Shown: positions 34,814-43,601 of the stretch, one piece after another
Numbering within the stretch: position 1 is the first letter of the stretch
How the letters are laid out: the number at the start of each line of letters is the position of its first letter
Assembly: GCF_014640635.1 (NCBI RefSeq)
Contig: NZ_BMHI01000001.1
Location: 868,001 to 932,000 of the forward strand
From: Flexivirga endophytica
GTDB lineage: Bacteria > Actinomycetota > Actinomycetes > Actinomycetales > Dermatophilaceae
Direction of reading: 5' to 3'
DNA: 64,000 nt
Notes under the pieces: model-generated
What the model was told of the DNA's origin: nothing
The model's database searches: none
The model's input: the letters and a program-made list of their open reading frames with translations, nothing else
Made by a program: the position numbers and the translations under genes

Positions 34814-35257
34814 ATGCGCTCATCAGTCCACCCCACGCCGCCGACGCCGGTGGCGGGCACCGTGCTCGAGCTGATCGATCGCACCCGCACCGGTCTGCTC
34901 CAGGCGTGTCACGCCGATGCCGCGGACGAGCGTTATCGGCTGGCGCACCTGGCAGCCCTGCGAGCCGCGGCAGCAGTGCTGGCGGCCGACGCTCGTCGGA
35001 CGCCCGGGTCGGGTCCGCGCAATGTCTGGGCGGTGCTGCCGGCGGTCGCTCCTGAGCTGGCGGAGTGGGCCCAGTTCTTCGAGGGCACGGCCCGGCGGCG
35101 GGGCCAGTTGGACCGTGGCGTCGTGGTCGTCCTGACCCGGGAAGCCGACGATCTGGTGCGCCAGGTCGAGATATTCCTGGAGTTGGTGCTCGCGCATCTC
35201 GGGCTGCCGATGGGCGAGTCGTTCACCGCGTGCGTCGCTCCGACCGGGCACGCATGA
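34814..35257 (+). CDS. SAV_6107-type HEPN domain protein
   Basis: This 147-residue all-helical protein matches the actinobacterial SAV_6107 HEPN family in length and pattern (YRLAHLAALRAAAAVLAADARR; NVWAVLPAVAPELAEWAQFF). AGGAGG precedes the ATG. The RX4-6H motif of active HEPN RNases is not obvious, so nuclease activity is uncertain. It lies between metF and a DUF3040 gene, a conserved neighbourhood. Confidence 0.75.
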   Translation: MRSSVHPTPPTPVAGTVLELIDRTRTGLLQACHADAADERYRLAHLAALRAAAAVLAADARRTPGSGPRNVWAVLPAVAPELAEWAQFFEGTARRRGQLDRGVVVVLTREADDLVRQVEIFLELVLAHLGLPMGESFTACVAPTGHA

Positions 35258-35410
35258 CCGTCGCGTAATTATTGGCGTCTCCCGCACCGCAACGCGGTCC
35301 ACTTGTTTAGGCTGGCGCGAAGACAACCGATCCGCAGTGCTGATCTGTTCGTCCAGGATTGCGAGTCATGCGTCCCGATCGGCTGATTCCGGCCTTCGGA
35401 CGTAGGGCAA

Positions 35411-35440
35411 CTACCGCTAGGTAGCGCGGCGAACTATCCT
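35411..35440 (+). promoter_or_regulatory. Promoter region of the DUF3040 gene
   Basis: A small hairpin (CTACC-GCTA-GGTAG, 35411-35424) is followed by a -10-like TATCCT at 35435-35440. The transcript would carry about 75 nt of leader with a GGGAGG site before the GTG. The rest of 35258-35434 shows no gene. Confidence 0.35.
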
Positions 35441-35519
35441 GGGTGTAGAGATCAGTCGGGGATCAGCCGGCGGGCTCGGTCGCCGCGTGGTGGCGACCGA
35501 AGGACATTGGGAGGTCAAC

Positions 35520-35915
35520 GTGCCGCTTTCAGAGCACGAGCAGCGCCTACTCGACCAGATGGAGCAGGCGCTCAAGGTGGAGGACCCCAAGTTTGCGTCG
35601 CACATGGTCGCCCATCCGAGCCGCAGCCGGCTTCGACGCCGCGTCGCGATCGGAGTCTGCGGTGTCGTCGTAGGACTTGGGCTGGTCATCGTCGGTATGA
35701 CGATCGCCCAGATCTGGCTCGGCGTCGTCGGGTTCGCCGTGATGGTGGCGGCCGGTGCCTACGCGTTCAAACCGGGCCATCAACGCGAGCTGGGGACCGT
35801 TCAGGATGACGGCTCGGTCAACACCGCGCATCCGAGACGGCAGACGCGCACGTCGGGCGGTTTCATGCAACGCCTCGAGGAGCGCTGGGACCGGCGCCGC
35901 GGCGAGGGCTGGTAG
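35520..35915 (+). CDS. DUF3040 membrane protein
   Basis: This 131-residue protein has the family opening LSEHEQRLLDQMEQALKVEDPKFA, two adjacent membrane helices (about 47-90) and a basic C-terminal tail (QRLEERWDRRRGEGW). The GTG at 35520 with GGGAGG upstream gives the canonical N-terminus. DUF3040 proteins are widespread in actinobacteria, often near cell-division genes; function is unknown. Confidence 0.88.
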   Translation: MPLSEHEQRLLDQMEQALKVEDPKFASHMVAHPSRSRLRRRVAIGVCGVVVGLGLVIVGMTIAQIWLGVVGFAVMVAAGAYAFKPGHQRELGTVQDDGSVNTAHPRRQTRTSGGFMQRLEERWDRRRGEGW

Positions 35916-35944
35916 GACACCAGCCCTCGATCGGAGCGAGTTGA

Positions 35945-36424
35945 TCAGTTCAGCACGACTCCGGCGACCCAGATCCAGGACACCAGCACGGCCGCGGCCA
36001 GTTCGATGCCGATGCTGGTCAGCACCGCCCGCACGGCCGCCTTGGTCGCCGCCCAGGCACGGTGAGCGTCTCGCAGGCGTAGCTGCTCGGCGAGGAAGAC
36101 ACCGGCCGGGAAACCGATGAACATTCCGACATACGGGATGACGAAGAAGCCCACGACCGCACCAGAGAGTCCGGCGAGCTTCGCCCATCCGGGCACACCG
36201 GCCGCCTTGAGTCGGCGGTTGGGCACCAGGAACTGCACGACCCAACCGATCGCGGCCACCGCGACGCAGCAGCCGAAGATCGTCCAGGACAGGGCACTGT
36301 CGACGTCCCACGCCCACAGCAGCACCCCCGCCAGGCACAACAGCAGGCCGGGTAGCACCGGGACGATCAGCCCGAGTATCCCGACGGTGATCATCGCACC
36401 GGCCACCACGGTCACAGCATCCAC
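35945..36424 (-). CDS. DUF456 membrane protein
   Basis: This 159-residue protein is largely hydrophobic, with about five membrane segments and the glycine-rich pattern of DUF456 (LGLIVPVLPGLLLCLAGVLLWA; GFFVIPYVGMFIGFPAGVFLAE). It starts at GTG and appears leaderless. Function is unknown. Confidence 0.82.
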   Translation of the reverse strand: MDAVTVVAGAMITVGILGLIVPVLPGLLLCLAGVLLWAWDVDSALSWTIFGCCVAVAAIGWVVQFLVPNRRLKAAGVPGWAKLAGLSGAVVGFFVIPYVGMFIGFPAGVFLAEQLRLRDAHRAWAATKAAVRAVLTSIGIELAAAVLVSWIWVAGVVLN

Positions 36425-36430
36425 GGGATG

Positions 36431-36436
36431 AACCTA
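36431..36436 (-). promoter_or_regulatory. -10 box (TAGGTT) for the DUF456 gene
   Basis: On the minus strand TAGGTT is 6 nt before the GTG at 36424. Confidence 0.45.
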
Positions 36437-36466
36437 TGCGACGCCGAGCCTGTCTCCGCAATAAAG

Positions 36467-36502
36467 CGAGGACGGCGCACCTCTCAGGGTGCGCCGTCCT
36501 CG
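36467..36502 (-). terminator. Terminator after the DUF7455 gene
   Basis: A perfect 15-bp stem (36467-36481 against 36488-36502) with a 6-nt loop is followed on the minus strand by CTTTATT. It lies 20 bp beyond the stop of the small zinc-ribbon-like gene. Confidence 0.85.
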
Positions 36503-36521
36503 GTCGTCGTAGGGCTGGAGA

Positions 36522-36731
36522 TCACACTTCGATCGTGGACTCGTGCAGGCGGTCAGTCTCATCGATCACTTCGTCAGCGATCTCACGCAGCTTGTCCAAG
36601 TGCTCTCTGCCGTGGTGGGCGCAGAAGAGCAGATCCTGGTCGGAGCTGAGGCGTGCACGGATGAAAGCTTGGGCGCCGCAGCGGTCGCAGCGATCGGATG
36701 CGGTCAGGGTGGGGGCAACTGTTGTAGTCAC
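36522..36731 (-). CDS. Small DUF7455-type protein
   Basis: This 69-residue protein begins VTTTVAPTLTASDRCDRCGAQA and continues FCAHHGREH, giving a CxxC plus CxxH knuckle that probably binds zinc. Internal GTG at 36731 is chosen because GAGAGG lies eight bases upstream and it gives the usual family N-terminus; the ATG at 36740 and TTG at 36797 are less likely. Homologues typically lie near parE/sigma factor genes, as here. Confidence 0.78.
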   Translation of the reverse strand: MTTTVAPTLTASDRCDRCGAQAFIRARLSSDQDLLFCAHHGREHLDKLREIADEVIDETDRLHESTIEV

Positions 36732-36853
36732 GGTAATCATCCTCTCGTTGCGGGTCCCTCCCGGTCGCCCGGGGGTTTCCGTCGTCGAAGTAGTCAACAG
36801 TCAATCACGCGTAGGGATTCCCGTCGAAACATATCCCCGGCGTGTGGCGTCCT

Positions 36854-38170
36854 TCACACTCTTGTGACCTTTCGGCGACCGTGCTGTGTCCGACGATCGG
36901 GAGGCACGTCAAGTTCCCCTGCGCCGTGCTCCGCGAGATAGCGTTCCGCGCTGCGCGCCGCCGGATGTATGGCGAACGCCGCCATCAGGAGTAGCGCGGC
37001 GATGAGCAGCCAGCCGTACGGTCCCCAGTTCATCGCCCAGAACGTGTAAGCCGCCGGGGCCCAGACGGTCCCGAGGGTGAAGCCGAGTTGCGCCACCCCT
37101 TGGTATTCGCCCCGACGTTCCGGGTCGGACAGTTCCGCCTGCAGCCCCCATTGACCTGCCGACTGGAACAGCTCGGTGCCGGTGACGGTCACGTGGCCGA
37201 GCCAGACCAGTGCGATGGTCAGCCAGCCCACGGTGTCGTGGGTGACGGCGACGACCACGCACGACAGCACGAAGCAGGCGGCGCCGCGCCGCTCGGCGCG
37301 CAACGAACTCCTTGTGTCGGCAACGCCCCGTGCGGCCACGACTTGAAGCAGCACCGCCATGACCGTGTTGGTGCCGAACAGCCATGCCAGCAACACGCGG
37401 GGTGCGTCGGTGCGTTCGACCAGCCAGAGCGGGATCACCGTGTTGAGCAGGACGCCGTGCGTGCCGAGGATCCCGTCGAAGATGCTGGTCAGCAGGAAAC
37501 CCCGGTTGTGCAGGGCGTTGCGCTTGCGGGTCGGGTGCACCGTCGGACCCGCCGCCGACTCCGCGCCGGCTGCAGCGGTCTGCTTGTCCACCCGGGGCAG
37601 CCGGGTCACCAGGACGGTGTTGAGCAGCAGAACGGCAGCGGTCAGCAGCGGGACGACTCGCACGAGGGTGTCGTTGTCCGCGGCCAGCGCCAGCCCGCTG
37701 GCCAGCGCCCCGAGCGTGTAGCCGACGTTGCGGGCAGCCCGCATGTAGGCCAGCGACCGGACCCGTGCGTCGCGGGGGAAGACGTCGAACCGGTAGGCGT
37801 TGCGTCCCGCGCGCATCCAGGCCTGCGCGAGCTCCAGCACCACGGTGACTGCGACATACCCCGCGAAGTCACCGATCAGCAGCCAGGCGGCGAAGAGCAA
37901 CGCCTGCAGGAAGGCGCCGATGATCCAGCTGCGACGAGTGCCGACGATGTCCGCAAGCTTCCCCAGCGGCACCGCGACGAGGAAGGTCGCGATACCGCCG
38001 ATGGTGAGGCCGAGACCGACCTGACTGGCACTGAGGCCCACGATCTGCGTGAAGAACACCGCGGAGCCGGTCAGGAATGCGCCCTCGCCGAACGCGGACA
38101 GCACGGACTGATAGGACATCGCCCGGATCAGCGGGTCGTCGGACAGGACTCGTTCGAACGCTCTACGCAC
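36854..38170 (-). CDS. MFS transporter
   Basis: This 438-residue protein has twelve predicted membrane segments. The loop between helices 2 and 3 reads GKLADIVGTRRSWIIG, a typical MFS motif A. The central loop is hydrophilic. It starts at GTG with a G-rich ribosome binding site. A perfect 20-bp palindrome lies 16 bp upstream, so it is probably under a dedicated repressor. The substrate is not predictable. Confidence 0.87.
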   Translation of the reverse strand: MRRAFERVLSDDPLIRAMSYQSVLSAFGEGAFLTGSAVFFTQIVGLSASQVGLGLTIGGIATFLVAVPLGKLADIVGTRRSWIIGAFLQALLFAAWLLIGDFAGYVAVTVVLELAQAWMRAGRNAYRFDVFPRDARVRSLAYMRAARNVGYTLGALASGLALAADNDTLVRVVPLLTAAVLLLNTVLVTRLPRVDKQTAAAGAESAAGPTVHPTRKRNALHNRGFLLTSIFDGILGTHGVLLNTVIPLWLVERTDAPRVLLAWLFGTNTVMAVLLQVVAARGVADTRSSLRAERRGAACFVLSCVVVAVTHDTVGWLTIALVWLGHVTVTGTELFQSAGQWGLQAELSDPERRGEYQGVAQLGFTLGTVWAPAAYTFWAMNWGPYGWLLIAALLLMAAFAIHPAARSAERYLAEHGAGELDVPPDRRTQHGRRKVTRV

Positions 38171-38186
38171 GGTGCCCCCATCAGAA

Positions 38187-38206
38187 GTATCTTGACATCA
38201 AGATAC
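38187..38206. promoter_or_regulatory. Perfect 20-bp palindrome, MarR-type operator candidate
   Basis: The sequence GTATCTTGACATCAAGATAC has 9-bp arms and a 2-bp centre. It lies between the MFS gene and parE. The TTGA...TCAA core is of the kind bound by MarR-family dimers. No regulator gene is adjacent. Confidence 0.6.
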
Positions 38207-38379
38207 CTAATCGGGTTCGGGCTCCCGTCGTCAACCGAATATCGGCCGCCCCCCGAAGAGCCCCATCCGGTCACGAATCCGTGCGCCTGCGCGGCTTCGT
38301 CGGTGGCGGGCGTTAACCTGCCTCGAAGCCAACTAACGCGCGGGATGCCGCGCGGCCGTCAGCCAGGAGAGCGCCACCA

Positions 38380-40503
38380 GTGACCGCAAGCCCGTCCACC
38401 ACCTCCAAGAGCGAATACACCGCACGGCACCTCCAGGTGCTCGAGGGCCTGGAGGCGGTCCGCAAGCGGCCCGGCATGTACATCGGCTCGACCGACGGTC
38501 GTGGCCTCATGCACTGCGTCTGGGAGATCATCGACAACGCGGTCGACGAAGCCCTCGCCGACCGCGGGAACCACGTGCTGGTCACCCTCTATGCCGACGG
38601 TTCGGTGGCCGTCGCCGACCGCGGTGCCGGCATACCGGTTGACATCGAGCCGCGCACCGGGCTTTCCGGTGTGGAGGTCGTCTTCACCAAGCTGCACGCC
38701 GGCGGCAAGTTCGGCGGTGGCTCGTACGCCGCCTCCGGTGGCCTGCACGGCGTCGGTGCCTCCGTGGTCAACGCCGTCTCGGCCCGGCTCGACGTCGAGG
38801 TCGACCGCGGCGGCAAGACCTATGCGATGAGTTTCCGTCGCGGCGAGCCCGGCATCTTCGACGACCCCAAGACCGGGCCGGGCCCTGATTCGCCGTTCTC
38901 GCCATTCACCGCGGGCAGCGAGTTGCGCGTCGTCGGCAAGGTCAAGCGAGGTGTGACCGGCACCCGCATCCGCTACTGGGCAGACCCGCAGATCTTCCTG
39001 CGCGATGCCAAGTTCGACTTCGAGCGGCTGATCGGCCGGGCCCGGCAGACGTCGTTCCTCGTCCCCGGGCTGGAGCTCGTGGTCCGCGACGAGCGCGGCC
39101 TGGAGGGCACTCCCGGCGCGGACGGCCCGGTCGAGGAGGTCTTCCGACACGAGGGCGGGATCTCCGAGTTCACCGAGTTCCTCGCGCCCGACCCGGCGGT
39201 CACCGACATCTGGCGGCTGCAGGGCGAGGCGACCTTCAGCGAAACCGTGCCGGTGCTGGATGCCCAGGGCCACATGACACCGACCGACGTCGAGCGCAGC
39301 TGCGGCGTCGACATCGCGCTGCGCTGGGGGACCGGCTACGAGCAGCGGATGCGTTCGTTCGTCAACGTCATCGACACGCCAAAGGGCGGCACCCACATCG
39401 CCGGGTTCGAGCAGGCGCTGATGAAGGTCTTCCGAAAGCAGTTGGAGACAAACGCCCGCAGGCTCAAGGTCGGCAACGACAAGGTCGACAAGGACGACAT
39501 CATGGCGGGGATGACCGCCGTCATCACCGTCCGGCTGGCCGAGCCGCAGTTCGAAGGCCAGACCAAGGAGGTGCTCGGCACCTCGGCGGTCCGGCAGATC
39601 GTCAGCAAGATCGTCGAGCGTGAGCTGACGGCCCTGCTGACCTCGAGCAAGCGAGACCTCAAGACGCAGTCGACGCAGCTGCAGGAGAAGGTCGTCGCCG
39701 AGATGAAGGCGCGCATCCACGCCCGCGTGCAGAAGGAGACATTGCGCCGCAAGAGCGCGCTCGAGTCGTCGTCGCTGCCGGGCAAGTTGAAGGACTGCCG
39801 GTCGAACGACAACGAACGCAGCGAACTGTTCATCGTCGAGGGTGATAGCGCGCTCGGCACCGGTATGGCGGCACGAAACTCGGAGTTCCAGGCGCTGCTG
39901 CCGATCCGCGGCAAGATCCTCAACGTGCAGAAGGCATCCGTCGGCGACATGCTCAAGAATGCCGAGTGCGCTGCCATCATCCAGGTGGTCGGCGCCGGCT
40001 CAGGTAGGACTTTCGACCTGGAGATGGCGCGCTACGGCAAGATCATCCTGATGACGGACGCCGACGTCGACGGTGCCCACATCCGCACCCTGCTGCTGAC
40101 GCTGTTCTTCCGTTACATGCGCCCGATGGTCGAGGCGGGCCGGGTCTACGCCGCGGTGCCGCCGCTGCACCGGATCGAGACCGCCGCGCAGGGACGCGCC
40201 AAGGGCGAGGTCGTCTACACCTACTCCGAACAGCAGATGCGGCAGGTGATGGCCCAGTTCCAGAAGAAGGGCCGCACGGTCAAGCAACCGCAGCGCTACA
40301 AGGGGCTGGGGGAGATGGACGCCTCACAGCTCGCCGAGACGACCATGGACCCGCGCCACCGCACCCTGCGCCGGGTGACGCTCAAGGACGCCGAGAACTC
40401 CGAGCGGGTCTTCGAGCTGCTGATGGGCAGCGACGTTGCACCGCGCAAGGATTTCATCGTCGACTCCGCACGTGAACTCGACCGGGAGCGCATCGACGCC
40501 TGA
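38380..40503 (+). CDS. parE: DNA topoisomerase IV / gyrase-type subunit B
   Basis: This is the ATPase subunit of a type IIA topoisomerase that partners ParC. The 707-residue protein has the GHKL ATPase site (EIIDNAVDEALA; GRGIPV-like DRGAGIPVD; GLHGVGASVVNA), a transducer domain and the TOPRIM domain with EGDSA and MTDADVDGAHIRTLLL. GTG start with AGGAGA upstream. The matching parC gene lies at 58943-61405, 18 kb away on the other strand. It is assigned parE rather than gyrB by length and by the DUF7455 neighbour. Confidence 0.93.
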   Translation: MTASPSTTSKSEYTARHLQVLEGLEAVRKRPGMYIGSTDGRGLMHCVWEIIDNAVDEALADRGNHVLVTLYADGSVAVADRGAGIPVDIEPRTGLSGVEVVFTKLHAGGKFGGGSYAASGGLHGVGASVVNAVSARLDVEVDRGGKTYAMSFRRGEPGIFDDPKTGPGPDSPFSPFTAGSELRVVGKVKRGVTGTRIRYWADPQIFLRDAKFDFERLIGRARQTSFLVPGLELVVRDERGLEGTPGADGPVEEVFRHEGGISEFTEFLAPDPAVTDIWRLQGEATFSETVPVLDAQGHMTPTDVERSCGVDIALRWGTGYEQRMRSFVNVIDTPKGGTHIAGFEQALMKVFRKQLETNARRLKVGNDKVDKDDIMAGMTAVITVRLAEPQFEGQTKEVLGTSAVRQIVSKIVERELTALLTSSKRDLKTQSTQLQEKVVAEMKARIHARVQKETLRRKSALESSSLPGKLKDCRSNDNERSELFIVEGDSALGTGMAARNSEFQALLPIRGKILNVQKASVGDMLKNAECAAIIQVVGAGSGRTFDLEMARYGKIILMTDADVDGAHIRTLLLTLFFRYMRPMVEAGRVYAAVPPLHRIETAAQGRAKGEVVYTYSEQQMRQVMAQFQKKGRTVKQPQRYKGLGEMDASQLAETTMDPRHRTLRRVTLKDAENSERVFELLMGSDVAPRKDFIVDSARELDRERIDA

Positions 40504-40530
40504 GCGTGGCGCTCCGGCCGCCGTCCTTCC

Positions 40531-41682
40531 TCAGGAAGTCAGGTCGATCGGCTCGCGGTGCAGCACCAGTTTGGTCGTGTGCGCGTCATACCCCTCCGGC
40601 GCGTTCTCCCACGGCAGCAGCGTGCTGGTGACGCGCTCGGCCGGAAATCCGGTGCGCGCCACGAAGTCCAGCAGCTCGGGCAGGCGTGGACGGACGTTCG
40701 AGACGCCGACCTGCAGTGTCGCGCTCGTGGCATACATGTCCATCACCGGCAGCCTGGTCCCGGTGCCGACGTAGTAGCCGGTCGCGGTACACACACCGCC
40801 GGGGCCGAGCGCGCGCACGGCGTCTCGCAAGCCCTGCTCGGTCGACGACGCCTCGACCGCCACGTCATACGGCGCGTCGACAGCCGTGGACACGGATGTC
40901 CAGCGACGACGGGACACCTCGCGGGCGGAGGCGCCGAGTGCTTGCGCGATCGCGAGCCGCTCAAAGTCGTCGTCGATGTAATCGACCTTCGATGCGCCGA
41001 GCGCGACGGCCAACCCTGCGGCATACAGCCCGATGCTGCGGGAGCCGCCGCCGATCACCAGCACCGACGCATCGGGGATTTCGACGAGTTGCGGAGCGAC
41101 CGATCGCCAGGCATCGCTCAGATTATCGGCCGCCGCTGCCACCCGCAGCGGGTCGAGACCGGCAGGCAGTCGCACGAGCATCCGATCGGCATACGGCACC
41201 CGGAGCGAGTCGGTGACCACGCCGCCCCATGAGCCGCAGGACGGCCCGAATCCGAACGCTGCCAGCGTCTTTCCAGGGCTGAGTGCTCGGGTGGTCGAGC
41301 ACTTCGCGGTGATGCCGCGTCGGCACTCGCGGCAGTCACCGCACGAGACCGACCACGGGACGACGACTACGTCGCCCACGTGTAGGTCGTTCACTTCGCT
41401 GCCGACCGCGGTCACCTGTGCGATGCATTCGTGACCGATGCCGAACGGGCCGCGGAACGGCACATGGCCGGTGATGTCGGCGATGACGGGGTCGATGAGG
41501 TGCAGCTTCACGCCGGCTTGCATCGGGCGAGACACGGAGTGGTGCAGTGGTAGGACATCGCCGTCGCACCGTCCGGCGACGAACGGTCGGACGAGCACGT
41601 CCGTCGCGGCCTGCAACTGCGGGTCGGGGAGATCACGCCACTCCAGCCGGCCGTGCGCGACGAAGGTGAGCTCGCGGGTCAT
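40531..41682 (-). CDS. Zinc-dependent medium-chain alcohol dehydrogenase
   Basis: This 383-residue MDR protein has the catalytic zinc region GIGHECIAQV, the structural zinc cysteines in CGDCRECRRGITAKC and a Rossmann motif, VLVIGGGSRSIGLYAAG. The start ATG at 41682 has AGGAGA upstream. It is divergent from a hydroxyacid-oxoacid transhydrogenase gene, which suggests shared control. The substrate is not clear. Confidence 0.87.
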   Translation of the reverse strand: MTRELTFVAHGRLEWRDLPDPQLQAATDVLVRPFVAGRCDGDVLPLHHSVSRPMQAGVKLHLIDPVIADITGHVPFRGPFGIGHECIAQVTAVGSEVNDLHVGDVVVVPWSVSCGDCRECRRGITAKCSTTRALSPGKTLAAFGFGPSCGSWGGVVTDSLRVPYADRMLVRLPAGLDPLRVAAAADNLSDAWRSVAPQLVEIPDASVLVIGGGSRSIGLYAAGLAVALGASKVDYIDDDFERLAIAQALGASAREVSRRRWTSVSTAVDAPYDVAVEASSTEQGLRDAVRALGPGGVCTATGYYVGTGTRLPVMDMYATSATLQVGVSNVRPRLPELLDFVARTGFPAERVTSTLLPWENAPEGYDAHTTKLVLHREPIDLTS

Positions 41683-41752
41683 CTGGTCTCCTGAGGTGCG
41701 GCGGTGGTGGCTACGCTGGCACGAGTCGTCGATCTGGAAGGCGGGACAAGCC

Positions 41753-43030
41753 GTGGAGTCTGCCGAGACCATCTTCACCTGGGGTGCGCCGCCGCTGAAG
41801 TTCGGGCTCGGTGCGAGTGACGAAATCGGGTACGACCTCAAGCAGTACGGCGTTTCGCGCGTTCTGGTGATCACCGATCCCGGCGTCGCCGCGAGCGGCG
41901 TCGCGCATCGCATCATGGACGCGCTGCGCCGGTACGACATCATCGCCGAGCTCTTCGACGGAGTCCACGTGGAGCCGACCGACGACTCGATGAACAAGGC
42001 GATCGAGTATGCCGCCGCGCAAGGTCCGTGGGGCGGCTACGTCGCCGTCGGTGGTGGCTCCTCGATCGACACGGCCAAGGCGGTGAACCTGCTGACGACC
42101 TTCCCCGGCGAACTCGGCGATTACCTGAATGCACCGATCGGCAGAGCTCAGGTGCCGCCGGGGGAGCTCAAGCCGCTCATCGCGGTGCCGACCACCGCAG
42201 GGACCGGCTCGGAGAGCACCGCCATGTGTGTGCTGGACGTGCTGTCGATGCGGGTGAAGACCGGCATCAGTCACTGGCGGCTGAGGCCGACCATGGCAGT
42301 GGTCGATCCGGCGCTGACCATGTCCCTTCCGCCGGAGGTGACCGCCGCTGCGGGCATGGACATCGTCTGCCATGCGGCCGAATCCTTTACGGCGAAGCCG
42401 TTTTCGTCATACAACAGGAAGCAGCCGGAGGAACGGGTGACCTACTGCGGGTCCAATCCGGTCTCCGATCTGTGGTGTGAGCGGGCATTGATCCTGCTCG
42501 CCGGTGCGTTCCGACGAGCCGTCTCGCACGGGGCGGAGGACGAGCAAGCGAGAGTCGACATGATGCAAGCGGCGACGTTCGCGGGCATGGGTTTCGGCAA
42601 CGCCGGGGTGCACATCCCGCACGCGAACGCCTATCCGATCGCCGGTCAGGTCAAGGAGTTTCGACCGAAGGGATATCCCGGCGACGAGCCGATGGTGCCG
42701 CACGGTATGGCGGTGTCGCTGACCGCGCCGGAGGCGTTCCGGTTCTCGTTCGACGCGGCGCCGGAGCGGCACCTGCGAGTTGCTTCGCTGCTGGGTCCGG
42801 AGGTGCCGGAGCAGTCGGATCCGCGGGAGCAGCTTCCCGCTGTGCTGACCGGACTGATGCGCGACATCGGCATACCCAACGGCATTGGTGCTGTTGGCTT
42901 CTCGGAGTCCGACGTGCCCGAGCTGGTGCCAGGTGTGATGAAGCAGCAGCGCCTGCTCAGCACCTGCCCGAAGACCCCGACCGAGGATGACATCGCGGGC
43001 ATCCTGACCAGGTCGATCGAGAACTGGTGA
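41753..43030 (+). CDS. Hydroxyacid-oxoacid transhydrogenase (iron-containing ADH family)
   Basis: This 425-residue protein belongs to the ADHFE1-like branch of iron-dependent alcohol dehydrogenases, which transfer hydride between 4-hydroxybutyrate and 2-oxoglutarate. Evidence is the N-terminal TIFTWGAPPLKFG, the NAD motif GGGSSIDTAKAVN, TTAGTGSEST, and the metal ligands in the DIVCHAAES and PHGMAVSLTAPE regions. Starts at GTG. Other iron ADH activities cannot be excluded. Confidence 0.85.
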   Translation: MESAETIFTWGAPPLKFGLGASDEIGYDLKQYGVSRVLVITDPGVAASGVAHRIMDALRRYDIIAELFDGVHVEPTDDSMNKAIEYAAAQGPWGGYVAVGGGSSIDTAKAVNLLTTFPGELGDYLNAPIGRAQVPPGELKPLIAVPTTAGTGSESTAMCVLDVLSMRVKTGISHWRLRPTMAVVDPALTMSLPPEVTAAAGMDIVCHAAESFTAKPFSSYNRKQPEERVTYCGSNPVSDLWCERALILLAGAFRRAVSHGAEDEQARVDMMQAATFAGMGFGNAGVHIPHANAYPIAGQVKEFRPKGYPGDEPMVPHGMAVSLTAPEAFRFSFDAAPERHLRVASLLGPEVPEQSDPREQLPAVLTGLMRDIGIPNGIGAVGFSESDVPELVPGVMKQQRLLSTCPKTPTEDDIAGILTRSIENW

Positions 43031-43049
43031 CGTGACCACGGTATACGCG

Positions 43050-43055
43050 TAAAGT
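43050..43055 (+). promoter_or_regulatory. -10 box (TAAAGT) for the MmcQ/YjbR gene
   Basis: TAAAGT lies 8 nt before the ATG at 43064. Confidence 0.4.
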
Positions 43056-43063
43056 CGTCGGGT

Positions 43064-43462
43064 ATGGCGACCTGGGATGACGTACGTCGGATCGTGGCGG
43101 ACCTGCCCGAGGTGGACACGAAGATGTCGTGGGGTCACCTCATGTGGCGGGTCAAGGGCAAGGGCTTCGTCTGGGAGCGGCCGCTGGGCAAGAAGGATTG
43201 TGCCGATCTCGGTGACGACGCGCCGGATGGCGAGATCCTCGGGGTCCGTGTGCTGGACGAAGGCGCGAAACAGGCTCTCATTGCTGATGATCCGAGCATC
43301 TACTTCACCATCCCGCACTTCGACGGGTACCCCGCCGTGCTCGTCCGGCTGGACGAGATCGACGTCGAGGAGCTGATCGAGGTCGTCACTGGGGCGTGGC
43401 TGGACCGGGCACCGAAGAAGCTCGCCGCGGCATACCTCGAAGAACATCCGCTCGGAAGTTGA
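43064..43462 (+). CDS. MmcQ/YjbR family protein
   Basis: This 132-residue protein has the CyaY-like fold of the MmcQ/YjbR family (WDDVRRIVADLPEVDTKMSWG; FVWERPL; YPAVLVRLDEID; LAAAYLEEH). Some members bind DNA, but the general role is unknown. It ends before a set of nested inverted repeats. Confidence 0.88.
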   Translation: MATWDDVRRIVADLPEVDTKMSWGHLMWRVKGKGFVWERPLGKKDCADLGDDAPDGEILGVRVLDEGAKQALIADDPSIYFTIPHFDGYPAVLVRLDEIDVEELIEVVTGAWLDRAPKKLAAAYLEEHPLGS

Positions 43463-43477
43463 CCCTCACCCCCAATC

Positions 43478-43572
43478 GCCGAGAGGACAGGCGATGCACT
43501 GAGAGGACAGGCAAATTGCGCTCAAACGGACAAATTTGCCTGTCCTCTCGGCGAACGGGTGTCCTCTCGGCA
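43478..43572. repeat. Four GAGAGGACAGGC boxes forming nested hairpins
   Basis: Two direct boxes (43478-43492 and 43501-43512) face two inverted boxes (43541-43552 and 43560-43571). The inner pair forms a perfect 17-bp stem (43501-43517 against 43533-43549) with a 15-nt loop. The outer pair can form a 12-bp stem, and each left box can also pair with either right box. It lies between convergent genes and can act as a bidirectional terminator. Confidence 0.75.
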
Positions 43573-43601
43573 AGGGGTCGGTCAGGGACGCGGGCGGGGA
43601 T

